From Peronospora farinosa (taxonomy: Eukaryota > Oomycota > Peronosporomycetes > Peronosporales > Peronosporaceae): a stretch of DNA of 64,000 bases. Location of the stretch: the NCBI GenBank assembly GCA_947646735.1, contig CANTFK010000103.1, forward strand, positions 1-64,000, given 5' to 3'. The translations under genes and the position numbers were made by a program. This document shows, in pieces, positions 11,016 to 21,766 of this stretch. The stretch's first letter is position 1. Every line of letters begins with the position of its first letter. The notes beneath the pieces were generated by a model. The model was not told the origin of the DNA, searched no databases, and saw only the letters and a list, made by a program, of their open reading frames with translations.

Positions 11016-12220
11016 TACATACAATACCGCAACTGGCTAAAAAGTAATGACTTCCTCCAACATAGCCACAAGTAAGGACTCTTCTGTTTAACGCAATGGC
11101 CCTTCCAGCACCAGATATATAATCGTGTGCTGGCTTCACCTCCATGCTTCTTTCGCGGTAGTATTGAGAGAAAAAGCTCTCTTCTTGCTGCGTGCGCTAA
11201 AGGAGGTTGCGCAGCGTGCAAATCCCAAGGGGGTGCAACAACCCAGACACCACGGGGTGAGGGGCATGGCGACAGTGGTTGCCACCCTCGTCTACTTCAT
11301 GCTATTGTACGTCAACCTTAACGTCGTTGACCCCATTGCCGAGCGCGAATTCCAGTCTCACGAAGCAAACCTTACTAGAACTTGACCTGATCGGACCAGC
11401 TCCGGAGCGTCCCAGGCCCCTCGGGAATGATATGGTGCGCACTTCCCGCCACTCCGTAGCCCTGTCTGCACCTGTGCTAGGTATTCGAACCTGGGGAGCG
11501 TCCCTCGTAACGCCTGACGCCTCGACCAGCATATTGAGCCAGCGAGAAGAAGACTAATGTACTTCTGGTAAAAGTATACAGATATATAAGGTGCTTCATC
11601 AAAAGTTGTGATTTCTTTCTCTCTTATAGTCGATTCGCCGGCACTCTCGCTTAGCTATGGTTCGTCTGGGTGGTATCTGCTGAGCTGTCCTGGACCACCT
11701 TCAATAGTCCTGGCGCGCGTCGTCTTCTTTCACCCTTTGGCAGCATCGGAGCTTGCAGCAACTATTGTCTTGCCCTCCGCTGATCCTTAATGTTGTTTGC
11801 AGCAATGCTCCAATGAATTTCCATCGCTGCCTTGCTTCAAAGCGATGTTACTCTGCTGACCTTGGTTCAAAGCGATGTCACTCTGCTGACCTTGGTTCAA
11901 TAACACCATGATGCCGCTGACGCAGCCCGTTGTGGTGTGTTCCGTGCTGTATCAAATTTGAGGGGTGTACTTGAAGCTCTTGACCAACATCTAAGCTCAA
12001 GGCGTTGAGCAACAATGCAAGACCCCATCAGTTGCATCAAGCACTTGTAACGGTACAAAGTTGCGCTACATCTTTTACAAAAATATGGTATGATAAACGA
12101 CTTAGAAATAGAGTACCATGAGAAATGAGCTATCGCTTTATTTCTAAAAAAATTAACAAGAGAATTGTTCTTTTCCACCAATCCAGATACAATTCTGTCG
12201 AGTCCTTATTGCAGCGAATA
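11016..12220. other. Intergenic region upstream of the HMG-CoA synthase fusion
   Basis: Several frames of 60-92 codons overlap on both strands but none has a recognisable domain. The only clear structure is the 30-bp tandem repeat at 11831-11900. The last few hundred bases should hold the promoter of the fusion gene. Confidence 0.5.
11831..11900. repeat. 30-bp tandem repeat, 2.3 copies
   Basis: Units at 11831-11860 and 11861-11890 plus the first 10 bases of a third share CTTGGTTCAA, AGCGATGTCA and CTCTGCTGAC. Two substitutions separate the first two units. Confidence 0.9.
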
Positions 12221-15103
12221 ATGCCATCTTTGCGGCCGAGTAACGTGGGTATTCTGGCGATGGAAGTGCATTTTCCATTGGATTATGTCGCGCAGCATGA
12301 GATGGAGCAGTTTGATGGCGTCAGCAGTGGCAAATACACGCTAGGATTGGGACAAGTGGGGATGGCGGTGCCTGGAGACCGCGAGGACGTGAACGCTCTA
12401 GCGTTGACTGCAGTATCGAGGCTTTTGAACAACTTTCAAGTCTCGTATGAGCAAATTGGACGTCTTGAAGTGGGTACAGAGACATTACTGGACAAGAGTA
12501 AATCGACCAAGACAATCCTGATGCAGTTATTTGGAGACAATGTCGACGTGGATGGAGCTACAGTCATTAATGCCTGTTACGGTGGCACTGCAGCACTTTT
12601 AAATGCAGTCGCGTGGGTTGAAAGCTCTTTCTGGGATGGAAGATATGCTGTCGTTGTTGCTACAGATATTGCAGTGTATGCCAAGGGACCGGCACGTCCT
12701 AGTGGAGGATGTGGAGCTGTAGCAATGCTCATTGGACCAGATGCTCCTATGGTACTGGACTGTAGGACTAAAGCCACTCATGCAGCTAATGTCTGGGACT
12801 TTTACAAACCTGATGTAAGTACCGAGTATCCCACAGTAGATGGCAAGTTGTCCAACTCGTGCTATCTTCACGCTCTGGATGAATGCTACCAGCTTTTTTG
12901 TAAAAAGAGTGAGCTAACTGCACAAAAAGACAGAAAAGATGTTGGCATGGCTTCGATCGACTATGCGGTGTTTCACTCGCCGTACAACAAATTGGTGCAA
13001 AAGTCTTTTGCTCGTTTGCTGTTCTTAGACTCGAGACGGTTGCTGAGTAGTGATGATGAGGCTGCTAAAGTGATGTTTGCTCCGTTGAGAAAGTGGAAAA
13101 ATACACCACTGGATAAGACACTGAACGATCGTGAGCTGGAACTGGCTGCTCGGGATATTGCGAAGGCAGAATTTGACATTAAAGTGTCGCCGAGCTGCAC
13201 CACTTCGCAGCAACTGGGTAACTCCTATACGGCCGCGGTATACATAAATTTGGCAACGTTGGTGTACGCGCGTGCCAAGGTTTTAGCACTAGGTGCTCGG
13301 GTGCTTATGTTTTCATACGGCTCAGGAAGCCTTGCTACCATGTATGTGCTCCACACGCGTGAGCCGACCGAGTCAGCTAAGGGCAAGTTTTCACTGGAAA
13401 AGATGGCCAAGTCTTTGGACCTTACGGCTCGTCTTGAGCGTCGCAACAAAAAGACTCCAGAAGAGTACACTTCACGTATGAAGTTACGCCAGAGCACTTT
13501 TGGCGCTAAAAATTATTTGAAACTTACACAGTCGATTGCATCCATCCCTGAAGGAGATTATTATCTCGATCGAATTGACGACGTGGGTCGCCGTTACTAC
13601 GCTTGCTCAAAGCCGCGAAATACCGCGGAAAGCAACGAACAGGAACGACGTAGCGTGTTCAAGGCAACGCAAGAGCTTGCCGGTGCTGTGTATGTGGCTG
13701 GTACCAGTGTTGGTCTGCCAGGTCACGCTAAGGTATTTGAGGGCGAAAAGTCTATTGAGAAGCTCCTGAATGGTGAAAACTGTATCCACAAGGTCACTGA
13801 TGCGAGCAAGGACAAGATGGTAGCCCAAAACATTGTGCATGTCCACAAGGACTATACTACCGGTAATGTGACACGTGCTCTCGTTTCCACTCGCAAAAAG
13901 TGTATTCAAGTGTCTGCTATTGCGAATGAGGTTGATCTCGAGAAGGACTATGGTGTTGCCGCAACAATAGCGCGCTCAATGGACAAACCCACACAGCTGG
14001 CTGTGGCTGCTGGACTTGAGGCTATTCGCAACGCTGGCCTCGTGGACGGAATTGATGCCAATTGGAGCTTGCCTGAGAACATGCGCGACTCCACGGGTGT
14101 GATTTACGCTACATCCTTCCCTACGATGAATGCAGCGGTGTCAGAAACCTCTCGTTATTACGAAGAACTCAATAAAGAAGACGAGTGTACGTATGAGATG
14201 GATCGCAAAATTCTCTTTCGGCTGCTTGTACTTGCGAACGCACAAATCGCTCAACTTACTGGAGCCCGCGGACCTAACACGCAGATCAATGCGGCGTGCG
14301 CAGGCGCAACACAAGCCATTGGCATGGCTCAGGATTGGATTAATTATGGTAAATGTCAGCGGGTGATTGTAGTGTCTAGCGACACCGCTAGCTCGGAGGT
14401 CATGATGCCGTTAGTCGGTGGAGGCTTTCGTGCACTTGGTGCTGCATGCATCGCTCCTACGGCAAGTGCTGCGGCGCGACCGTTTGACGCAAAGCGTAGT
14501 GGTATGATTGTCGGTAGCGGAGCGATCGGGTTGGTGTTTGAGTCCCCTCTGGCCTTTGCAGAACGTCCAGCAGCTGGTGCTATTGACAAGAAGAGCGTGC
14601 GTCTGCTTGCCTCTCAGTTTAGTAACTCGGCCTATCACGGTGCTGCGCTGGAGTCGAGCCACGTCGGACAGGAGCTCGTGCGTTTCTTGGAACGCGTAGA
14701 GAGAGACTTTAATATCACTCGTGAGGATATCGCTCGAAATGGAGTCTATTACAGCCACGAGACGGGCACGAATGCATCGGCTACGTGTTCATGTGCTTAC
14801 ACGGAAGTGACGGCATTACGTGCGGCTTTCGGCTCCGAGCTGCTTGCTCAGCTGATGGTTGCAAACACGAAGGGATTCACAGGACACCCAATGGCCGTGG
14901 CGTTCGAGGACGTGGCAGCCATTGAGGGTCTGCGCAGGGGATGTGTACCACCTGTGGTGCACTTTGAGACTCATGATCCAAACCTAGGCGAGACTCCTCT
15001 TCGCCTTGCCCCGGGAGGTGCTTACGCTCACAAGTATGCATTGCGCTTTGCTGCAGGTTTCGGATCCCAAATTGCATTTACTCTCTACACGCTGGAAGAT
15101 TGA
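12221..15103 (+). CDS. Fused 3-hydroxy-3-methylglutaryl-CoA synthase / beta-ketoacyl synthase
   Basis: One intronless frame of 960 residues. Residues 1-475 are a full HMG-CoA synthase, which condenses acetyl-CoA with acetoacetyl-CoA for the mevalonate pathway. The catalytic Glu is E87 (GRLEVGTETLLDKSKS), the nucleophile C119 (NACYGG) and the general base H252 (FHSPYNKLVQ). The C-terminal SYGSGSLATMYVL block is present. From about residue 485 a FabF/polyketide-type ketosynthase follows, with the Cys-His-His triad at C693 (NAACAGATQA), H846 (SHETGTNAS) and H889 (NTKGFTGHP). Both active sites look intact. The ATG at 12221 is preferred because it aligns with the start of the animal enzyme. The frame stays open to an ATG at 12125, which would add 32 basic residues that might act as a targeting sequence. 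The KS could supply or process the beta-ketoacyl substrate, but that is inference. No ACP or acyltransferase domain lies alongside. Confidence 0.93.
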   Translation: MPSLRPSNVGILAMEVHFPLDYVAQHEMEQFDGVSSGKYTLGLGQVGMAVPGDREDVNALALTAVSRLLNNFQVSYEQIGRLEVGTETLLDKSKSTKTILMQLFGDNVDVDGATVINACYGGTAALLNAVAWVESSFWDGRYAVVVATDIAVYAKGPARPSGGCGAVAMLIGPDAPMVLDCRTKATHAANVWDFYKPDVSTEYPTVDGKLSNSCYLHALDECYQLFCKKSELTAQKDRKDVGMASIDYAVFHSPYNKLVQKSFARLLFLDSRRLLSSDDEAAKVMFAPLRKWKNTPLDKTLNDRELELAARDIAKAEFDIKVSPSCTTSQQLGNSYTAAVYINLATLVYARAKVLALGARVLMFSYGSGSLATMYVLHTREPTESAKGKFSLEKMAKSLDLTARLERRNKKTPEEYTSRMKLRQSTFGAKNYLKLTQSIASIPEGDYYLDRIDDVGRRYYACSKPRNTAESNEQERRSVFKATQELAGAVYVAGTSVGLPGHAKVFEGEKSIEKLLNGENCIHKVTDASKDKMVAQNIVHVHKDYTTGNVTRALVSTRKKCIQVSAIANEVDLEKDYGVAATIARSMDKPTQLAVAAGLEAIRNAGLVDGIDANWSLPENMRDSTGVIYATSFPTMNAAVSETSRYYEELNKEDECTYEMDRKILFRLLVLANAQIAQLTGARGPNTQINAACAGATQAIGMAQDWINYGKCQRVIVVSSDTASSEVMMPLVGGGFRALGAACIAPTASAAARPFDAKRSGMIVGSGAIGLVFESPLAFAERPAAGAIDKKSVRLLASQFSNSAYHGAALESSHVGQELVRFLERVERDFNITREDIARNGVYYSHETGTNASATCSCAYTEVTALRAAFGSELLAQLMVANTKGFTGHPMAVAFEDVAAIEGLRRGCVPPVVHFETHDPNLGETPLRLAPGGAYAHKYALRFAAGFGSQIAFTLYTLED

Positions 15104-15297
15104 GCAAGTCACTTGATCTCCCCGCCTGATCAAAGTGGGTAGATGATGTAGATAGAAGACATACACGACATCAAGCTCAAGAAACGCAAAAGACACGGAT
15201 GATCACATATTCATAAGCCTCTTTCAGCCTCTTGAAAAAGAAGTGCATGATAGACAATACAAACCATCACTAGTCTCCAAACTGAAGGAAATAGAGC

Positions 15298-16982
15298 TCA
15301 AAACTCCACGGACGCGCAACTGGCCGTGCACTTCTGGCGGACGCTGCCCATTTCGTTACCCCACATATCTTGGTTCGTGTCACTGTTTGAAGGGCTTGGG
15401 CCGGCGCTGAACTGCATGCCCGACTTGGTGCTCAATATGACACCTGTCCCACCCAAGATGCTATCTGTCCGACGACTATCATATCCACCATCCATGTCAA
15501 TCGAACACGGCCTGCCGTAGCTAGGAGCCCTTCCAGCCGCAGAATCTACAGTTGAACCAGTAACGTATCGTGCCACCGCGCGATTCTTGCTGTAGCCATT
15601 GTCGCCGCCGTAGTTGTTGCCATAATTATTGCTGTATCGGTATTCGTAATTGTTGTTTCCGTATTTGCTCGGCTGAGCTAAGTAAGCCGTGGATACTGAA
15701 GTTGCAGACGGCTGTGAGACCACATTACGGCTCATATCTGGTTTGTTAGGAGAGAATCCTGTGTCTGAATCCTCATCGTCCGCCTTTTTTCTCCAAACGA
15801 CAAAACCTGCGAAGCCCACTACTGCGGCAGCGCCAAGACCGATGCATAGAATCAAGCCCAATTTAGAGTCTGACGTAGATCCGTGGTTCGCTGTGGTTGA
15901 CGCGTCGCTTTTGTTACTGAGCGCTGTGTCTCGTGTAACAGACTTGTCGTCTGTTGGTGTAGTGATCGTGTCTCGTGTGGTAGACTTGTCGTCTGTTCGT
16001 GTAGTGACCGTAGGGGACACTGCCGAGCTTATGCTGCTCTGGTCGGGGTTGTTGCTTTTGTCCTTCTTTGCTTCATAGGTGCCGGCAGCGTCTGGCGGCG
16101 GAAAGTTGGATCCTTTAGATGTAGAAACAGATTCATGTAAAGAACTAGTGGGCGCGCCGCCGGTCGATGCATCTTCCTGTACCTCTTCCTCGCTCGTAGA
16201 CGATTTCGCAACTGGATTTGACGTTTTCGTGGGCGTAGGCTTCTTTGGAGTTTCAGATGTAGGGGTGTTGCCGCTCAGGTCGGTGGATAAGAGAGGAATC
16301 GTGGGGTTCTTCTCAGTAGAAGAGTTTTCGATAGTCGGCGTGGCTTCGATGGTCGGCGTGGCTTCGATAGTGGATAAATTGCTGTGGACGGGCAACTTGG
16401 ATTCACTACTGGAGGAAATCAATTTCTTCTCGGTGGAGGCGAACGTTGGTATAGTCTTGGAACTCTCGTCTGGGTCGGTATACGAGCTTTGGTTGTTTTC
16501 TTCTGGTTCTAGTTCCTTTTCATCATCGGACGTCTTCAGTCCTATCGTCATTCAAAAAGAGACACAAATCAGTCTATAGTACTCAACTGGTCTCTAGTTA
16601 TACATCTCCACATACTTGTAGGACACTTGGTTGTTCCAGTAGGACAGTCTCCATTGTCATCAACATCAAGACATATGTATTCAGTCCGAGTCAAAGCTGA
16701 AAACACCGAGTCGTTCTCCTTCTCTATCACACACTGATTGCAATTCTTTTTCAAGCGGTTGCAGACTTTAGACGATGTTTCATCCACGAAACACTCTTCT
16801 GCCTTAGTACAGATCGACGATAAGGAGGTCGTGACTGTCGAATGCACTTTATCCACCTGCACGGTGACTATATAACCACATCAAGCGATACATTAACACG
16901 ATAAATAAAAGACCATGACACCAATACATGAAGTTTACTCACCAGCAATTAACCCAGCGAGATAAAAGTTGCGTCTTAACAT
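15298..16982 (-). CDS. Cys-rich, Ser/Thr-rich single-pass membrane protein (3 exons)
   Basis: Exons on the minus strand are 16943-16982, 16616-16867 and 15298-16541; introns are 75 and 74 nt (GTGAGT...TATATAG and GTATGT...ACGATAG). The spliced frame is exactly 512 codons. The first exon gives a short signal peptide beginning MLRRNFYLAGLIA. Exon 2 encodes a compact ectodomain of about 65 residues with eight cysteines. It is followed by about 190 residues of Ser/Thr/Pro-rich, probably O-glycosylated stalk with short repeats (ATPTIEATPTIE; DDKSxTRDT). A hydrophobic segment (LILCIGLGAAAVVGFAGFVV) followed by RKK is the transmembrane helix with a stop-transfer signal. The cytoplasmic tail of about 160 residues is rich in Asn, Tyr and Gly. 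This is the plan of a type I surface protein; I do not recognise the family. It converges with the HMG-CoA synthase fusion 194 bp away. Confidence 0.8.
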
Positions 16983-18572
16983 ACCCCTGTGTATTTAATA
17001 GCGATAATGTACTGCTAGAAAGGCGGAAATAAAGCAAATAAGGTCACTTATGACATGATGAAACTACTTCATGTGAGAAAAAATTCCATTTACCTAACGC
17101 AATGTACTTGGGGATCCGATAATGGTGCTTAAGCGGGTGTACTAGCGCCAGGAACAGCTGATGAAGAAGCGAGAGGACACGATGCTACTATATAATGTAC
17201 TGGCTATAACAAGAAAGTAACCGAAACCTGGTTCCAGATGGCACGTAGAGACGGGCCATGAGGATCGCAGAGTGACAAAACCGGTGTATTGGCAACTTTA
17301 TCTAATGTGTTTGTTATTATAGCGGGTTATAGTGTATAGTGCCGGTTTTGGTATTAACGTCTCATGCTGGATACCATACGGTTTTATAGCAGAGGGACAC
17401 AATTTTTTAAGTCTCAGCATGAGCCAAAGGTCACCGAAATAAAGTGAATGTCATTTCGTTGCTTACTGTTGACTGTCTTCTAGTACTGGCGATATGACAT
17501 TTACTTGACAGTAGGAAGTAACGTGACTTTATAAATGATATCGGTGGTGAATAGAATACAATAATAGTCAGTCACGGCAAACTGGTGCGACCAGAAAGTG
17601 TCAGAATTACAGCATCAACTTCAAGTCAAACTCAGGTACATCGATCTTCCTACGTGTAACAAGTTGATATGTAGCTGCCGTACGCATCAGTGAAAAAAAG
17701 ACTTGATGTGATGAAAGTAATGTCATTGCTTCAATGTCGGTGATATTAATGAAGTCTGGCACTCGTGGACTCCGTCTGAAGTAACAATACGAGCATGTAG
17801 CATGCTGGCTTTGTCATTTAGTCGTCTCCAATCTGTTAGGAGCACATGTCACTGGATCAGAGAGAGCCAAGGAACCAGCTCCGATTCATTACGACTGCGC
17901 CATGTCAGTATCTGGTCGCTTTTTCCTATCGAGGAAAGGCACCATCCTATTGCAAACGAGAACGACGCATAAATCCTCACGGCATTGAAAATAGCCCCCA
18001 TCGAATCTTCTACGTGCCAAGCTGACGATGTCTAATGCCTCCAGCACATAGTGTTTGCAGTCCGCACACTGCGTTTTAGTGCAGGTAGACACCTCAATGA
18101 CGTTAATAGTCCTCTGTTCGCCACGCATGACCACGTCGTCTTAGGTAGACAGGCATCAAATGTGTGCAAGTACTGTACGACGTTAAGCTACCGAGCAATG
18201 TCGAGCCATAGACGATAGACAGATCTCCTTATTAGACCTCGTTCTTGCTATTTGTAGATCATCTTGTCAAACTTGACTTCGAAGATCTGGACGTCAGGTT
18301 GTTGGAAAATTTTGCGTTCTGATGCGATACGTTGTCAGCCTCAAGTAGCAGCAGCATCGACATATTCACTTGACAAGCTCATTATATATCACGCTGTAAA
18401 CATCGCTCTCTTCAACACCATAACATAACTACCTTAAGCAGCAAAACGACATATGTGCTCCTGAAGTTGCCTTTATGGCTACATTAATCATCTGCATTTG
18501 ATTCCGTCCATTACGAGCTAATCATCTATCACTACTCTACAGCGCACTTTTCAGTCATCATTAGACTTGTTC
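16983..18572. other. Long intergenic region, no gene recognised
   Basis: Nearly 1.6 kb without a convincing gene. A minus-strand frame at 17889-18128 has five cysteines but no family features. Regulatory DNA for the membrane-protein gene and the 3' region of the PX gene are expected here. Confidence 0.5.
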
Positions 18573-19964
18573 TTACTCATTGTCAGTTAAGCTACGAGAG
18601 AGGAGACTTTGATCCCGCAATGGACGTTTGCCAATAGACGACATGGCTCGCCGTCGTGCATGCCGCTCAATATTGAATGGAATGTCAATGGGCGCGTATT
18701 CAGACAAGTTGGTGTACGTTTGTGCCTGCGTGCCTGGTTTCTCCTGAATAAAGTTCATGAGGAGACTGCCCACATCGCTAGACTTGTCGCTCATAACAGC
18801 CGCCAAAATGTGATTGAACTGCTCGATACGGTAATTAATAAGTGCACGGCGTGTAGTCAACATGGTGAGCATGCCGCCACTAGGCATTGAAGGTAGCCAC
18901 GGGCGTCCAGCCAAATTGCATTTGACAGCATTTAGCGGTAACATTGCATTGTTATTGTAGCTGGCAACGCCTCCATTCGGTCTGAATTCTTCAGTCAACA
19001 CAGCAGGAGCACTAGACCGCACTTTATTCTCCTCCACTAGCTGCTGTGGTGAATTGCTGCTGTCCTTACTGATCAAAGATGCCCTCCTCTGGTCCGTGCC
19101 ATTCACTACCCGTCCGTCATCTATCCGCGTTGGCGACCAGAGTGGCGAGGCCTCTGGACTCTCTGTCGTCAATGGATTGCACAGTAGTGACGAGTACGGA
19201 AGACCGAAGCCGATTGTTGTGCTGCTACGAGGTCGTTTTGAGGGCATAAAGGGGGTCAGCTCGTGATGAAACTTGCGAAAGTCGTTGTACCGACGTCGCA
19301 CCACGTATCCCTCGAGGGGTTTTTCCCACGATCGCACCTCGAGAAGATAGTAGACGACCTTATCGGAGGAGCCATATGTGTGACCGACCACTACGACGCT
19401 CTCGTAAACAGTTCCAGACGTGCTGCAAACACTGAGACGTGGCTCCGTTACTGCAGAGTCCGAGCGATACCGAGCCATATTGAGCTCGGCACCCAAAGAT
19501 CGTTGACGAAGTGGCAAATTCAGAGGTTTCGTGACATGTGCCGTCAGTGCAGTACGACGAATTGGACTGAGCTCCATCTCATTTATGTCCTTGATTGGCC
19601 ATGCAAAGCCTGCTTGGTACATGGCTTCGACGGTGTTCATTGCAAAATGAAGCTGTTGGCCTGTAGACGATCTTCGACACGTGAGCAGGGCCTGATACAG
19701 AGCTGAGCTGAGTGGATGAGGGAAATAGCGAGCGACCTGATCCTTTCGATGCTGTTGCAAAAGCGTTGTGCTTGATCTCAGCAAGACAGAGAGAATGCTG
19801 GAGTGAAGAAAGGGTATCAGCATACAACGGTGGCGGCTGATGTGGAGACAAATGAGGTCGAATACCCATCCGGATGAGAGCAAAAACGAGGCCAAAGAAG
19901 ATGGAACGTTGCCAAGGCTTTGGCAGGTCATGGATGCGTTGCGATACTTTTTCACGTCGTCCAT
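18573..19964 (-). CDS. PX (phox homology) domain protein
   Basis: The frame has its first ATG at 19964; the same frame is open to 19997 without an ATG, so an upstream exon is possible. The N-terminal ~185 residues have no recognised domain. A PX domain then begins (VYESVVVVGHT at about residue 187) and contains the characteristic RRYNDF (224-229), the basic patch that binds phosphoinositides in this family. A Ser-rich, low-complexity insertion of about 140 residues follows before the usual proline loop and closing helix (LPSMPSGG, then TTRRALINYRIEQFN). The C-terminus ends with a basic RHARRRAMSS stretch. Such proteins usually act at endosomes or other phosphoinositide-marked membranes. The fold call is good; the split architecture and the N-terminus are less certain. 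Confidence 0.75.
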   Translation of the reverse strand: MDDVKKYRNASMTCQSLGNVPSSLASFLLSSGWVFDLICLHISRHRCMLIPFLHSSILSVLLRSSTTLLQQHRKDQVARYFPHPLSSALYQALLTCRRSSTGQQLHFAMNTVEAMYQAGFAWPIKDINEMELSPIRRTALTAHVTKPLNLPLRQRSLGAELNMARYRSDSAVTEPRLSVCSTSGTVYESVVVVGHTYGSSDKVVYYLLEVRSWEKPLEGYVVRRRYNDFRKFHHELTPFMPSKRPRSSTTIGFGLPYSSLLCNPLTTESPEASPLWSPTRIDDGRVVNGTDQRRASLISKDSSNSPQQLVEENKVRSSAPAVLTEEFRPNGGVASYNNNAMLPLNAVKCNLAGRPWLPSMPSGGMLTMLTTRRALINYRIEQFNHILAAVMSDKSSDVGSLLMNFIQEKPGTQAQTYTNLSEYAPIDIPFNIERHARRRAMSSIGKRPLRDQSLLSRSLTDNE

Positions 19965-20257
19965 GAGCTCCGCTGCGTTACTATGGACTTGAGTCAAACA
20001 AAGTCCATTCTGTCTCCATGCTCAATGCAGTAGCACTTGCTTGATTTGCATCCATTGCCTAAGTGCATTTTCGAAGACGAAGCGAGCTGCTGCAAATCAA
20101 TGACGCCGCGAGTTGAAGTCGGGAGAGCAGCCGCACAAGAAAAGTATCGTGCATCGAGACAACTAGAGTGAGTGGTGCCATAAGACAGAGAGGAGACAAA
20201 CTGTCAGAACGAGATTCGAATTGTGGGCTCTCTGTCCAAAGGATCCACTACCACAAC

Positions 20258-21766
20258 TCAGTAGAAGAACGTGTCGCGCGTTGTGTGTCGCTCGACGCTC
20301 CGAAAGCGATCCTCCTTGCCTACCCGCCACAAATAAAAGTCTAGCTCAAGGGTCTTGATGCGGCCATTGCTCTCTGCTGCAATCTGGTCGCACGCTACGA
20401 TCACGGCCGCGCGCAGCTCGCATTCCTGCTGACCGGTAGGCAGCTCCTCGCCGCGGTTAATGCGATTCTCCAAGTCAGCATCGTACTGTGGACATGCAAG
20501 GCAAACGCTGGTTGGATAACATGCACGGATTGAGTGCAAGCTCGACTTTTCATACCTCAAGAACTCCCAGAGCGTGCAACACACACGGTAACACGTTGTC
20601 GCTTAAAGCCGTTAGCTCATTGATGTCGGTGAACGTCAGCTTTGGGTCGGAGTCCTGATAGTAGCAGATTGTTAAACCATCAGAGTGAATAAGTGCAATA
20701 ATCAAGCTGTTCTTTCTCAAGACGTCATCACCTTGAATCGCCGGTGAATGCACGCAACAGCCAATTGAGCACGCTTGAAGAGGTACACTTTCTCCCCATG
20801 GAACGCATAGCTGTCATCAAAGCCCGGGAATACAGCTACAAACTGGTTAACAAGATACGCTGCGCTAGCACTGAGACCGACATTTTCCTTCTCGTCCAAG
20901 TCCTTTACAATATTTGGCGAGAGGTTTGCCAGAACAAAGGCTCCAAAATCTTCCATCTTGAGGTCAATTAGCTTTTGTCCACACTCGTTCAAGATCTAAA
21001 GTAATTAACATCGCGACACACGTGAGTTCAAGGTTCAAATTGTTATTAAAATGCTACAGACCTTTTGAATCATCACAGCAAGTGGCTTCAAAGGTCCCTG
21101 CAACAACAACAAGCAAACACAACAGCAGTAAGCACCTAAATAAGACCATCTCCATGTTCCTAAACTTGATCTTCACACCGGTTTGGCCATGTAGATCCCC
21201 GTCGAGATCTCTTCATCTTTCTCCAATGGAATACTAAAGAAGGATGCAACAAGGTCAATGCTCAAGTTCTGCAAGAACTGGGCGTTCAACTTGGGCACCG
21301 AAATGTACATGCCAATAAGTCCAAACACCTGCACAATCACAAAAGCTCTGAACATTTTCCATTTACTTGAAAAAATAGTCTCCTACACGCACTTACAATC
21401 GTGTCATGAGCTCCTCGATCCACGTACTTGTGCAGGTCCTTACGGTATCCGCTACCAAAGTTCAAGAGTCCATACAGTGCTACAATACATCACCACATCT
21501 TTTTCATATTGTGTCCACTACAGCACCATCTCAGCAGCGTCTAGAAGTCCATGAAACGCACTGAGAAAGTTAAGTTCGTCTTGCTGGGAGTGAAAGTTTA
21601 GTGGAAAGTTCATGGGCTCTGCAAGCCGCGCAAACTCCTGGATATCCAGCTCCTTGACAAACAAACGCACTTTTTCGGCATTTACATGCACAGAAGAAGT
21701 CTCGTGTGCGAGGAACGCGGCACACGAAGGTCGCACGCGCGCCAGCAGATCAGCAGATGAAGCCAT
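20258..21766 (-). CDS. Queuosine salvage protein, DUF2419/QNG1 family (7 exons)
   Basis: Exons: 21562-21766, 21397-21479, 21179-21328, 21062-21097, 20732-20995, 20556-20654 and 20258-20485. The introns are 66-82 nt with GT-AG ends and the phases agree, giving 354 residues. The C-terminal half follows the eukaryotic queuosine 5'-phosphate N-glycosylase: ILNECGQKL, a FP..D...FHGEKVYLFKRAQL block, then INELTALSDNVLPCVLHALG, a GEELPTG...ELRAA block and LDFYLW. Family members release queuine from queuosine nucleotides for reuse in tRNA wobble modification. The N-terminal half has a LNFGSGYRK motif and differs from the human protein, so this may be a distinct subfamily; FADYRLPQ of the human enzyme corresponds to LSDNVLPC here, keeping the Asp. 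The ATG at 21766 is the first in frame. Exon 4 is only 36 nt. The gene is divergent from CNOT11. Confidence 0.8.

Noticed and set aside
11470..11500. TTCGAAC sequence resembling a tRNA B box
   Set aside because: No acceptor stem, D arm or anticodon arm can be paired around it on either strand.
11279..11557. 92-codon frame between the Copia element and the synthase fusion
   Set aside because: Overlaps other open frames on both strands and shows no conserved motif.
17889..18128. Cys-containing minus-strand frame
   Set aside because: Short, isolated, no signal peptide and no recognised cysteine pattern; kept as intergenic.
19579..19869. Alternative minus-strand frame overlapping the PX gene
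   Set aside because: The competing frame continues directly into the PX domain without a splice site, so it is the better coding frame.
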